Shown here: piece after piece, positions 1-10,900 of the stretch
How positions within the stretch are numbered: the stretch's first letter is position 1
Layout: the number at the start of each line of letters is the position of its first letter
Source of the DNA: Yamagishiella unicocca
Lineage: Eukaryota > Chlorophyta > Chlorophyceae > Chlamydomonadales > Volvocaceae
Reading direction: 5' to 3'
DNA: 64,000 bases
Assembly (NCBI GenBank): GCA_003116995.1
Contig: BDSL01000072.1
Location: forward strand, 434,001 to 498,000
The notes under the pieces: generated by a model
Told to the model about the DNA's origin: nothing
What the model saw: the letters and a program-made list of their open reading frames with translations, nothing else
Databases searched by the model: none
Position numbers and translations under genes: made by a program

Positions 1-667
1 TTCAGGTAGCGTGTGACACAAAACTGCCTCAGAAAGTGAAGATGCTCCTCCGAGGGAGATCCATTCAACATTCATGTAAAAACGATGCCCGTGCTGCGTC
101 ACACGAAAACCGATGTCTGCGCGGATTCACGCGTCTTCGCGCAACTCGCACCTTGCGGAACTAAAACCTTTATCTTACAATCGCCTTTATTACGCAGCAC
201 GCTGAGTGGGAAGCGCCTAAAATGGCAGTATCGATACAGACATCGGTACGGCGCCGGCCGATGTACCGCGTAAGGAAGGGTTCATCCTGCATTCCCCATC
301 TCTTCTTGCCACACGGACGGCATCACAATGGCCGCCGTGTGGGGGACAGAAACTGCCTGCTACACACCGCACTCAGCCTGCCCTTGCAACCTGCCCCCAT
401 ACCCCACGGCCTTGCCTTCTCCCGTCCCGGCCACCCTCCTTGACGACCGCCAGCTGGGCCTGCAGGCCACCTGCCACTCACCTGCAGCCCCACGGTTCAA
501 ATCCCGCTGCGGTGCGGTCCACGTGCCAGCCGGGTGTCCCGCGCAGTCCAGCTAACGAACCGACTAGCCGTCGAACCTACGAGTCACGTCTTATTTGGAA
601 GTTACCAGTACCATAACCGCCATAGGTGTCCCAGATTAGCGTCCAGCAGCCAATCGATCTCGCGCCT
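1..667. other. Left edge, no gene recognised
   Basis: The short reading frames here overlap one another in different frames and carry no recognisable domain or good splice structure. The part nearest position 705 is probably the 3' untranslated region of the minus-strand gene that ends there. A further TTACA (TGTAA on the minus strand) lies near 173. Confidence 0.4.
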
Positions 668-672
668 TTACA
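668..672 (-). promoter_or_regulatory. TGTAA polyadenylation signal of the 705-2459 gene
   Basis: Plus-strand ttaca is TGTAA on the minus strand, the usual green-algal 3' end signal. It lies about 33 bases past the stop at 705. Five-base motifs occur by chance, so the distance and strand are the main support. Confidence 0.4.
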
Positions 673-704
673 ACCACGTCTTAGGGATCTAGCCGCAGCG
701 CTCG

Positions 705-2459
705 CTACCGAATCTCGCCGTCCTCCATCTCCGAATCCTCCGACCCGCTGGCTGCAACAGCTGGCACCGCCAGGGCCGTGTCCCAGCGGCCGCCGCTGCT
801 GCCGCTCCGCTGCCGCCCACCAGGGGCTGAAAAAGCATAAATGGGCGCTCGAGGCAGCGTCGCCCGCCTCGCCATCTGCGGCCCGCGCCGCAACGGTCTG
901 GCGGCGGCCGCCTCCTTTCTGTCCGAGCCGCGGTTGGCGGTGGCGGCGGCGATGGTCGTATCCATGTGCGGCCGCGGGTCGTCCTCCCCTCGAGAAGCAC
1001 GGCGGCGAGGGCTGACCCGGTTGTCCGTTCGGTTCTTCGCCCCGGCTTGTGCAGCGCCCACGCGAGCCGCATCCACTGCTGAGTCCTCGTCTCTGCCGCG
1101 GAAGCAAGCCGCCAGGACCCCCTTCTCATCTTCGGACCGCTGCCGCTGCTGTTGCTGCTGCTGCCGCTGCTGCTGTTCCTGCTGTTGCTGCTCTTGCTCG
1201 CGACCTGAAGGGCTGTGGCAGCTCCGGGCCGCGCGTCGCTGCTCCCGCTCCTCCCGCCTGATCTTGACCCTCTCCCTACTCCGCACTCCAGGGCTGACCT
1301 CACGAGCCCGTTTCCCCCGCTTGTCCCCCCTCCTCCCCCGCTTGTCCTCGCTCTTTCTCCGCTTGTCCTCGCTCTTTCCCCGCTTGTCCCCGCGCTTTCC
1401 CTGCCTGTCCCCGATCCTCCCCCGCTTGTCCTCGCTCTCCCCCCGTCTTTCCCCGATCCTCCCCCGCTTGTCCTCGCTCTTTCCCCGTCTTTCCCCCCTC
1501 CTCCCCCGCTTGTCCTCGCTCTTTCTCCGCTTGTCCTCGCGCTTTCCCTGCCTGTCCCCGCTCCTTCCCCGCTTGTCCTCGCTCTTCTCCCGCTGTCGCT
1601 CCCTGTCTCGCTCCCAACTGCCAAAGTGATGTCGTGGAGAGCGCGCCGGCGACAGGCTGCGCTCGCGGCCGCGACCTGCGCCAAGCCAGCCTCGATCCGG
1701 GGACTTGCTTCTACCCAGCGACTTGTTGCCGCCGCCTCTGGGCGGCTCAATCGACGCAGCGCCTTCAGGCGGCGCAAGCAGCACCGCATTCGCTTCCAGC
1801 GCTTTTCCGGTGCCCGGCTGACCCCGGGTGCCGGTGAGCTCATCTCCGGCCACGTGCTCGCATGCCGCCGCTGCTGCTGCCGCTGCTGCTGCGGTTGGCG
1901 CTGCGGTTGGCGCTGCGGTTGGGCCGTTTGCGCCGTCGACACCACGGCCGCCGCCACTACCATCGCCACCGCCGGCGCCGCCAACGCCAGCGCCATTGCT
2001 GACGCCGAAACCATTGTTTCCACCACCGCCATCCGGTGCAATTGCCGTACCGTCAACTGCCGTACCGTCCAGTGCCGCCGCCGCGACGGGCCGACGGGGC
2101 TGCAGGGGACGCAGATGGGGCGGTAGGCGTTGTACGGCAGTGGGAGGACGCGACACGCATCGCCGTACAGCCCCAGCTACCCGCGTTTCCCGCTGGCTGG
2201 CGCGGCGCGGTGGGGCGGCTTGCGACAGCGGTGAGGGCGGCAGCGGGGAGGGCGGCAGCGGCGGGGCTTGAGGCGCCGGGGAAGATGGGGGCAGCGGCGG
2301 CAGGAAAGGCAGCGGGGGCATTTGAGGAAGAAGTGGAGGCGCCTGCTGCTGGTGCTGCTGCTGGTTGATGTTGGATGCGTGGGCAGCGGCAACAGCCCCG
2401 GGGCCGCCGCCGTCGTCCAAGTCCATGTCCATGTCTTCATCATCGTTCCTGCGCGGCAT
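705..2459 (-). CDS. Arg/Ser/Glu-rich low-complexity protein, possibly nuclear
   Basis: One open frame of about 584 residues, taken from the ATG at 2459. The frame stays open upstream to 2663, but that part looks like untranslated sequence. The protein begins with a basic/acidic patch (MPRRNDDEDMDMDLDD). A Pro/Leu-rich stretch, an Ala run and RS-type motifs (RSKSPDR, SLSPARSP) follow. A long run of imperfect 7-9 residue repeats of the type KSEDKRGR comes next (about 1310-1600), then Gln-rich sequence. The tail ends in SEDSEMEDGEIR. I see no enzymatic domain. The composition resembles RS/RE-rich nuclear RNA-processing proteins, which is inference only. Its order (acidic DMDM patch, Pro-rich block, Arg/Glu-rich block, EDGEI-like end) echoes the C-terminal half of the HUA2-like protein at 30111-41453. 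The opposite strand is open for long stretches too, but only because the repeats lack stops. Confidence 0.55.
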   Translation of the reverse strand: MPRRNDDEDMDMDLDDGGGPGAVAAAHASNINQQQHQQQAPPLLPQMPPLPFLPPLPPSSPAPQAPPLPPSPLPPSPLSQAAPPRRASQRETRVAGAVRRCVSRPPTAVQRLPPHLRPLQPRRPVAAAALDGTAVDGTAIAPDGGGGNNGFGVSNGAGVGGAGGGDGSGGGRGVDGANGPTAAPTAAPTAAAAAAAAAACEHVAGDELTGTRGQPGTGKALEANAVLLAPPEGAASIEPPRGGGNKSLGRSKSPDRGWLGAGRGRERSLSPARSPRHHFGSWERDRERQREKSEDKRGRSGDRQGKREDKRRKSEDKRGRRGERRGKSEDKRGRIGERRGESEDKRGRIGDRQGKRGDKRGKSEDKRRKSEDKRGRRGDKRGKRAREVSPGVRSRERVKIRREEREQRRAARSCHSPSGREQEQQQQEQQQRQQQQQQRQRSEDEKGVLAACFRGRDEDSAVDAARVGAAQAGAKNRTDNRVSPRRRASRGEDDPRPHMDTTIAAATANRGSDRKEAAAARPLRRGPQMARRATLPRAPIYAFSAPGGRQRSGSSGGRWDTALAVPAVAASGSEDSEMEDGEIR

Positions 2460-2663
2460 CGGGGGGTTGTGAGGGGTTTTGTAAAACGAGTGATTCGAGA
2501 GGCAACCGGTACGATTTGCCGCGTTGCGTACCACTCTGCGTCGGGTCCCTGTCGCAGGGGCAACGCCGAAAGCTGCTGGCATGCGTCTACACCTTTCGTT
2601 ATCCCCCAATGATGGTGCGCATCGAGGATTTGCATGTGTGGGCTCGCCTAGCGCAGCGAGCAA

Positions 2664-4722
2664 GCGTGAGCTGACCTCGGAGGCGTGACCTTACAGTGAT
2701 GCAGACATTGGACAGTCCTAAAAGCTTGCAGCTATCTGCCTAGCCACGGAGAAGGCATAGGCCCGGGTCGTTACTGTATCCTCGGCTCGTCCCTCGTTTA
2801 TCGAGCATCGTGACACGTAAGCAACCCATAGGTCGATACCTCCATAAACTACGCCATACAATATGATTTTACGTCAAAAGGCAAAACGCTGGCTTGCTTC
2901 GTATTGGGCCGCTCCTCAGATTTTGCCTTTTTGGCGGGATCGCCCGACGTTTCATCTCTCTTAACCTGCATCGTCAAATACCAGAGGGCAGCCGCTGCGG
3001 CAACATTAGACATTCCAAAGTAACAGGCAATATCAGCAGACGCGCTTCCGCGCGAAGAAAACAAAGACCAACTGCCGTCGGCCACTATCAGCCAAACCAG
3101 TCTCTTCTATAAACAAAGTTCCCCTTAATTTGCAGGAACTTAGGGGCATATTTTTCGTAAGTCATCAATGTTATATTGTGTGAACCAGGGGTCAGTTCAT
3201 ATCCTGTCTGTTGGCCCCTGCACGCACAAAGCCTGGAGAGCCATGCAGCGTTACCCCCTCAAGGATCTGTGCCTCTACAATTAGATCTTTGGCTTGCTCT
3301 TAACTGAACCTTCCGACTGCTGAACTAAAACTTACATGGCTGTGGCGGCCATTCAGACGGTAGGAAAGTCAGTTTCTAATCCCAACCTTTGAAATTAGTT
3401 GGTCATACAATCCCTTCCGAAATTAATCCCCCGCGGGTTTGATCCCGTAATCCCTAATCCCTTTATCCCAAAGCGATTTCCAATCCCCAGCACGACGATC
3501 CTTCGCCGCCAAGGTGGCGGTTTCAGTCCCTAATCCCGACGGGTTTACAGCAATCCCCAGCCCGTGCGGGCTTACAGTAATCCCCAGCCTTTCCCTCGCT
3601 CCAAACAGCTGAGGAGCTGTCATATGGCGGGTGCCAGGTCGTGCCCTAGGATTCCGCTTCCCTAGGATCTCGCCTTCCTTGTAAAAGCGTACATTTGTAT
3701 AGGAGAATGGGGTGCCATGGACTATCAGGTGTTCAGGTCTATCACCATTCCATTTCTTCTGTACGACGTCGGCGATTCCTCTTCTTCATTCATCTTACAG
3801 TGAAAGTTTCTGCGATTGTTCCTGCCTAAAGCCATGTCTCCTACCTTTCGCAAGACGTTGTCCACATCAACACGCGACCCCTAGACAGAGAGTTATTCTT
3901 CGTCGAGTGGTTCCGATTCGGTGGAGAAATCTCTGTCGTTGGGCTCTCGATGTGTCCGCGCTGGAGATACCGACGAGGAATAACTGAACAGTCTACTTCT
4001 GTCTGCTCGCAGTGTCAGAGTGAACCACTAGTTCACTAACCCATCGTCGCCGCCATGGTCTCGGCGCCTTTGCATATCGCGTACATTGCATCTCAGGTAA
4101 CATCGAAAACACAGTGCGCGAGAACTTTATCAGGGCAAGACGGGACGTATCGGGGATTTCCCGCCACACCATCGACCATCTTTGTCCCAGTTTGCCCTCG
4201 GTTACGACATCCGCCAGGCACATTAACGGGTTATGCTGTATGTCGCAGCCCAGAGAGCCTGCGTCGCCCAATCCTGGGGCGGTCATTAGGCGTTTCCTGA
4301 CCGAGTCCGGACCTTGATTGCTCTCAGCTATCCGTCCCTTGTGGTCCCTTGCCGTGGCCCACATGTGAGCGCTATGTGCGGCCACGGACTGGGTGCTATG
4401 TCGTCTCAAGCTCCCTGCGATGAGGACTGGTTGTGCAGTGGCTCTTCCCGCTCCTAGACGCGTGCAAAGGAGCGGTGAGTGGAAGCGCGAGGGCACTGGG
4501 AGGCGTTGGCTTCGGCCTGAGGGCAAGGCGAGGTGGAAGCAAGAAACAAGGATATGTTGCGAGGTGAGGTGAGGTAATGGGACTAAGGCCGTAGTGAGAG
4601 TCCCCTGTGGAGGGCAGCCGTTGCCTTGGGGCTGGAGCTGGCGCCTGGACGGGCTGTGCAGTTGTGTCGGGACTGGCGGCGGGGCGAGGCGGGCTCGACT
4701 GCATGCGCGCCCCTGCCCGCGG
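2664..4722. other. Intergenic, no gene recognised
   Basis: No frame with domain character was found on either strand. Around 3423-3620 there is loosely repetitive sequence with several copies of a 'taatccc(c)agcc'-type motif. This may include the promoter of the minus-strand gene ending at 705. Confidence 0.4.
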
Positions 4723-5393
4723 CCCTCCCGGAGCCTCAAGCCCTCCCGGAGCCTCAAGCCCTCCCGGAGCCTCAAGCCCTCCCGGAGCCTCAAGCCCCCC
4801 GGAGCCTCAAGCCCCCCGGAGCCTCAAGCCCCCCGGAGCCTCAAGCCCCCCGGAGCCTCAAGCCCCCCCGGAGCCTCAAGCCCCCCTGGAGCCTCAAGCC
4901 CTCCCGGAGCCTCAAGCCCCCCGGAGCCTCAAAGCCCCCCGGAGCCTCAAGCCCTCCCGGAGCCTCAAGCCCCCCGGAGCCTCAAGCCCTCCCGGAGCCT
5001 CAAGCCCTCCCGGAGCCTCAAGCCCCCCCGGAGCCTCAAGCCCCCCCGGAGCCTCAAGCCCCCCGGAGCCTCAAGCCCCCCCGGAGCCTCAAGCCCTCCC
5101 GGAGCCTCAAGCCCCCCGGAGCCTCAAGCCCCCCGGAGCCTCAAGCCCTCCCGGAGCCTCAAGCCCCCCCGGAGCCTCAAGCCCTCCCGGAGCCTCAAGC
5201 CCCCCGGAGCCTCAAAGCCCCCCGGAGCCTCAAGCCCCCCGGAGCCTCAAGCCCTCCCGGAGCCTCAAGCCCCCCGGAGCCTCAAAGCCCCCCGGAGCCT
5301 CAAGCCCCCCGGAGCCTCAAGCCCTCCCGAAGCCTCAAGCCCTCCCGGAGCCTCAAGCCCTCCCGGAGCCTCAAGCCCTCCCGGAGCCTCAAG
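4723..5393. repeat. Minisatellite, 17-19 bp unit, about 38 copies
   Basis: The unit is close to CCCTCCCGGAGCCTCAAG or CCCCCCGGAGCCTCAAG and is repeated almost without interruption. Unit length alternates between 17, 18 and 19 bp according to the number of C residues. All three plus frames stay open because the unit has no stop, so the long ORFs here (about 280-310 codons) are artefacts. Constant frame switching argues against coding. The array lies in the gene-free stretch between the 705-2459 gene and the Cys-rich gene. Confidence 0.93.
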
Positions 5394-5712
5394 CGCCCTT
5401 TTGGAGCACCGGAGCCTGCCACGGGACTAATCGATGCCGTCTCGTTACTTCGTACAACGCCACACCCCGTGCGTTCTTTACTCCGTGCGTTGTGAATCAT
5501 ATTCTTCCGTACCTTACTTCGCATAGGGTATAATGGTCGCGCGGTCAACCTTAAGTACCATTCTATCTCTTCGTTATCGCCTATGCAATTTGCTGCAAGG
5601 CCGGAATTATTGCCGCCCGGTTACCGCACACCGACGCTTCAGCTGACAAGTTGCGTGGGAAGGTCTTCATCATTTACGTACCTGCTGCTTCTCGCTCACA
5701 ACACGCAGCAGG
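5394..5712. promoter_or_regulatory. Likely promoter/5' UTR region of the Cys-rich secreted protein gene
   Basis: About 320 bp of lower-GC, non-repetitive sequence lies between the minisatellite and the predicted ATG at 5713. No TATA-like box was identified with confidence. The assignment rests only on position. Confidence 0.3.
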
Positions 5713-7051
5713 ATGGGGCGTTATAACGCCGGTGGCTTTCTACTGCTTCTGTTTTGTACTATCACCATAAGCGTCGTCAGTACCGCTACTGCAAGTAAGC
5801 CAGCAGCGGATGTACGTCAGCCACTTACGTAGTTTCGCGAGTGTTACCGCCATGTCACGATAGCTGATCACTTATCACCGCATTTTTCGAAGGCCGTGAA
5901 CTGACGTGGTGTTGTTGCTGTTATTTGTTTGTACAATTCTGCAATGTCAATGTGCAAATCATGATGGCAATGCCGCCGCAGGTGCTCCTTCGCTCCAGCG
6001 GCAGCAGCCGGCGGGTGTCACCACCATCACCACAACCACGACAGTTGTCAAGCATACAGGTGCTCCTACTGATGCGGCGGCTGCAGATTATCAGCGACCC
6101 TCAGTATCAGCCAGTACTGACCATACTTCTGATGAGTCAGTTGAGGGCATCTTCGGCTGCTTATCTTTGGTGGGCAAGTGTGGCAGTTCTATTTACCAGG
6201 CCTACAAGACACACAGCTTCTCCACTATGCTGGCATGCGCGTCGCTGGATGTGATTTGTGAATGCGGGTCCTCTTTCCCAGTGCCGATTTCAACCTTCGT
6301 CGATTTGTTCTGCGCCAACCACAAAAATAATTTGTTTTTGGGGTCTGGTAATCTTACCGCTCTGGAAGGTACGTATGCGCCGCTGCGATAGCAATAGGGT
6401 GATAGTAATAGCAGCTCTGCCTATGTCTACACGAACGACTTGGTCATAGCTAATCTAGTTATAAATTATTTTTCCTCGCTTGCCTCAATACATGCGTCAG
6501 TAGTATACGTACCCGTATGCATGTTTCGATCTTTGATATACGTACTTCCCACGCAATCTATGCATCAAGCAACAGCCACCCAAATAGATAGGTTGCCAAG
6601 GTTGATGTGATTGGCTGGGGTTGGCCGTGGGGTTTGCTGGCTGCACTGTATGTCACAGTACAAAACCCTGTTATCCAACGTCCTGAACGAAATTCCCCTC
6701 GCTCCATCACCAATTGCCAACGCAGGCGGCTGTCCCGCTGGCTATGACCGGATCCCGGCCGATGGGCAGTGGTGCTACTCTCGTCTCTGCCCTCCAGGCT
6801 TCAGCGTCATCAAGTCTGACAAAGAGGACGAGCAGAAGCGGTGCTGGCGTGACTGCAACCTTGGTTGGGAAGACCGTGGCAACAGCTGTGTCCTCAGCGC
6901 CAACAACTATAACAAAGGCTGCTGCTGCTCAAACTGGGGTTGCTGCGGCTGCAATATTACCTATACCGATGACGGATGCTTCTGCTGGCGGTCCCAGCAA
7001 AACGTAGTCAAGGAGTCCTTCACTCGCGTGACCATCCTAGTAGCGCTTTAG
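5713..7051 (+). CDS. Secreted cysteine-rich protein, 3 exons
   Basis: Predicted exons are 5713-5794, 5982-6368 and 6726-7051, giving 264 residues. Donors are A|GTAAGC and G|GTACGT, acceptors are gccgcag and aacgcag, and reading phase is kept throughout. Residues 1-27 are a clear signal peptide: a short polar start, then a Leu/Phe/Ile/Val core and an Ala-X-Ala-like end. A Thr-rich linker (TTITTTTTVV) follows. A middle part with six Cys comes next (GCLSLVGKCGSS, CECGSS). The C-terminal ~105 residues carry about 14 Cys, including CPAGYD, RLCPPGF, CWRDC and a CCCSNWGCCGC cluster. The protein is probably extracellular, wall- or matrix-associated, and disulphide-bonded. I cannot name the family. 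The end is the first in-frame stop, and a further 3' exon is possible. Confidence 0.72.
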
Positions 7052-7832
7052 GATGGTAACTACGTCCTTACATAAATGAGCATGCCAATGCAATGGATGT
7101 CATCATCAGGTCGAAACGGCACGGACGGATACCTTGCGATAGCTGTCTGGTAGATTGGTAGATAGGTTGCTTGCTTGGTGCACTCCGCTACGCTCGCTCG
7201 TGCGCTCGTGCGTGTGGGTGGTGTTATGCATGGTTGATTCATGGTATTCTGGCACCATTGACGGTTTGACTTTATGGTGCTTACTCACCGAACGTACAAC
7301 CATATCAGGCAATAAACCATATCAGGCAATATACCGGTGGTATGTTCCATTAACACCCCCTCTCATCACTGTGGCTCAATGCTACACGGTGCTGACTGAG
7401 CCTTGGATGGGAAGGGCCGGAGGGACTGCTGACTGGGACCACTGTAGGATAATGAAGTGGCAGTAATTTGGACGGTTGGCAAGCCCTAGGCACTGTTGTT
7501 GTAGGGCTGTCGGTGGATGGTGACCCACTGCAAGGCCGCCGGTGGTCGACTAACATGTTAAAGCAAGCAACGCAGAGCTAATATACCAGATCCCGAAAGC
7601 TGCCGGCAGCCTAGGTTTGTGAACACGCTCACCCATCACATACATACACACATCTTTCTTTTCGAGAAGCTGTCGCCATAACCCCCTTAATACGCAGACC
7701 TCTCGTTCGAACAGGAGGGGACTGGGGCCCCTCACACCTCTCTCCTTGTAGGAGAGTGTTCCGTTAGGGCAGGGTAGCTGCCCTTGGCCAACATTAGGCC
7801 CTATTCAGCCAACATGAGGCCCTGTCAGGTGA

Positions 7833-7837
7833 TGTAA
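7833..7837 (+). promoter_or_regulatory. Candidate TGTAA signal, Cys-rich gene
   Basis: First plus-strand TGTAA noticed downstream of the stop at 7051. It implies a 3' UTR of about 0.8 kb, which is ordinary for these algae. Position is the only support. Confidence 0.3.
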
Positions 7838-7918
7838 CACACACAAAAACACTCACATACATCACACAGTGCCCGTTGGCACGGGACCGGAAGCTGAAGC
7901 CAATGCTGTCCGGCGACT

Positions 7919-7923
7919 TTACA
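7919..7923 (-). promoter_or_regulatory. Candidate TGTAA signal, MutS2 gene
   Basis: Minus-strand TGTAA, 16 bases beyond the TGA at 7939. It is very close to the stop, so a more distal site may be used instead. Confidence 0.3.
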
Positions 7924-7938
7924 AGTACATACCCACGC

Positions 7939-10900
7939 TCACAGCCACACGGACGTCACCTCACCCCGGCTGCCCGGAGCCTCACGCCACTCACGCACCG
8001 GCCCCTTGGGCGACCGGCGCTTGGCCAGCAGCCCCTGCACCGCGTCCCGCACGGCACCCGTACCCAGGCCATGGCGCACGAAGAACACAGCGCCGGTGGG
8101 GGCGGAGCTCATGTACTCATCGAGGTCGGCGGCGGCCAGCTCCGGAACCTGGAGCAGCCAGTTCAAGAGCGCGGGCGTCGGAACAATCACTTGGGTGGGG
8201 GTTTGATAAGAGAATCCGCGAATCCACGGCCATTTGGGTGGGGTACCAGCAAGTGGGAGACTACCCTGCCCTGAGTAGGCTCGGAACGAACGGCTACCGG
8301 GGTTACATTCTGTCCCAGTAGCAGCAGCAGCAGCGCCCTTTCCAAAACCTTGCGGAGATCCACGCGGCATCCCAGCCACCTGACCAGCAGCCCTCCAAAT
8401 CCCCAAAACCTTACTGAGCAGCCAATTACCCAGGCCACAAGGCCACATGGCCAAACTCCCAAAACCTTTCCGAGCAGCCAACCAACCACGCCACAAGGCC
8501 GCCTACCTCTCCAGCTAGGTCGATGGTATTATCGGCCGTCTGGGGCACCAGCGCAAACACAGTGGCGCTTCCGGCAGGGCCGGCAGGAGCAGCTGGCGCA
8601 GCAGGTCGGCGGCTAGGTGGGGCCGTATCCTTGCGAGGTGCCCAGTCATCATCGTCATCGTAATCCACGTCATCATCGTCAAGCCCAGCCACTAGGCTCG
8701 TCACATCAGGGTTGCCGTAATCTTGATCCATATCGTCCGAGATGTCGTCGATCTCCAGGGCTGTGTAGAGATCGTCGTACGACGCCTCCCCGGCCTCCGC
8801 TGCGGCCATCTCCAGCTGCTGACGTGTCCGCTGTGCTGCCAGCCGGGCGGCTGTAGCAGCGGCTGCAGCGGGCAGAGGGAGGGGCCACAGCAGGACCAAA
8901 GAGCACACCAGGAGCGCGGGGCGTTGAGGACGGAGGTCCACCCCTAACACAGCATCGGGGCACTAAGTGGCGTCTCCCTCCTGTGCTGTGCGCCTCGCAG
9001 GCCAGCGCAACCCCCTAGTGCTCCCATCCCGCCAACACGCTGTCCACACAACCGGCCTCCAGACACCGCAGCAGCCAAGGATGCCCAGCACTCACATCCA
9101 TCCGCACCCACCCAGCCAGGAGACAGGTAGGTACGGCAGTACGGCACCCCACCCGCTCACTCGCTCGGCCAACCCAGCGCACCACGCACACCGCACTGCA
9201 AACCCGAGTGCGTCGTGCGTCGTACATACCGTCCGTTGCGGCGGCGCGCTCCTGCTCCGAGACCTCCCCCAGCACCCCGCTGACGTCAGCCGCCAGGCTG
9301 GTGTAGCTCGCCATCCAATCCGTCGCGCCAAAGGGCAGCGAGGCTCCCACTCGTATCCGTTGCACCTGCGGCAGTAGCAGCAACCAAGGCCACGATAGCA
9401 GCGGTGCAGTAGCCGGGGGCGAGCAGCACCCCATCCACCACGCGTGTCAGTACGGGGCCTGATGCCCATATGACGTCGTACGACAGGGCGCCGCACACCT
9501 GCCCAACCGCAGATGGAGGGCAGGGGGGGTGCTCTCTAGCTCTACTCCGTCATCGTCCTGGCGCAGCCAGAGCGACACGTCAGCCCCTGTCATCACCAAC
9601 CCACCCTCACGAGTCTTCCTCGAACCCACCCTCACGAGAACGGCAGCCCTTGGCGTACACCCACCTACACCCACACACGCACACACCTCACGCTTCCGCA
9701 GCTTCTTGCTGCGACCCGAGCGGGCGCCGCCGGCGAAGACCATGTTGGTGTCGAACTTGACGGTCACAGTGTCCCCTGACGGAGCAGGCGGTGATGAGGA
9801 GCGGTTGGCGATGAGGTGGGGGTCGGCACGGAATCAAGAAAGCGCTCCAGGGAACCCCGCTCCATGCTCCAGGGAACCCCGCTCCATGCTCCAGGGAACC
9901 CCGCTGCATGCTCCAGGGAACCCCGCTCCATGCTCCAGGCAGGGACGGACCACAGCAAATCGCCACCCACCACCAACTCCATCAGGCGGGTGCCGTATGG
10001 CATGCGAGCAGATGCCCTTCCCGGTGCGTGTGTGTACGTGTGGCGGGCCGCTGGGGCAAGGTCGGCCCCAGCGGCTGGCTGCCCCAGCCGCAGACCCACC
10101 CACGGGCTTTCCCTCATACCCGCCGCAGACCCACCTTTGACCGATACGACTCGCGCGTTGCCCATGTCCCCGTATGACTTGACGTGCACCGCGTCACCCG
10201 GCCGCAGCGCCTCGCCGTCGTCCTCCCCCTCGTCTCCAGCGTACCCCTGGCCGCGGTAGGACGCGACCTCCTCGGGGATCTCCACCTCGATGCGCCTGCC
10301 GAAGCAATTGGTGGGAGAGGCGGGGGAGGCCGTCAGTACAGGAGGTCCTACGCCGGGGAGGGTTCGAGGGAAACCGGGGAGGGAGGGGAGGGGAGATAAT
10401 GTCCCGGCCGTGATCGGAACAAGGTGCGGCAGGTGCGGCATACGTTTCTTCCCTTCACGTTTTCCCGCACAATCTTGATATGCGAGGAGGAGGAGGAGGA
10501 GGAGGAGGAGAAGAGAAGGGGGAGGCAGGAGAGGAGGGGCAGGCAGGAGGTGGTGGAGCGCGTGTCACAAAAAGGGGAACCGCGTCCGGCAGCCGGGTCC
10601 CTGTGCGACCCTCACCGCACCTCAGCGCCTCCTCGACGAGTGCCTGCACGGTGGGGGGGAGCGGGAACGTGGTTGCCTCTCAGCCGTAATAAATATGTAG
10701 AAAGCGGCGACTGAGTCGACGCCTATTTTAATAAGGTCACCTCACGCGACGACATTTACGTCGTACCCCTGGGACCAGAGTACGGATTTCCCTGCCCTGT
10801 TGGTGCGGTTCCGGAGCGCCCTGCGCCTCACCTGCGGCTGCAGTCCCGCCGCGAATGCGTCCAGTGCCGACTGCACCTCGCTGGCTAGCCGGTCACGTTC

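Larger units (their letters stand above)
7052..7938. other. Convergent 3' region between Cys-rich gene and MutS2
   Basis: No gene is recognised. It probably holds the 3' UTR of the plus-strand gene ending at 7051. A TGTAA lies at 7833-7837 on the plus strand. Its mirror, TTACA at 7919-7923, lies 16 bases past the MutS2 stop on the minus strand. The two transcripts would therefore end close together. Confidence 0.4.

Noticed and set aside
4594..5533. Three overlapping plus-strand ORFs of 280-310 codons
   Set aside because: They run through a stop-free minisatellite of changing unit length in all three frames, with no domain and no codon-level conservation.
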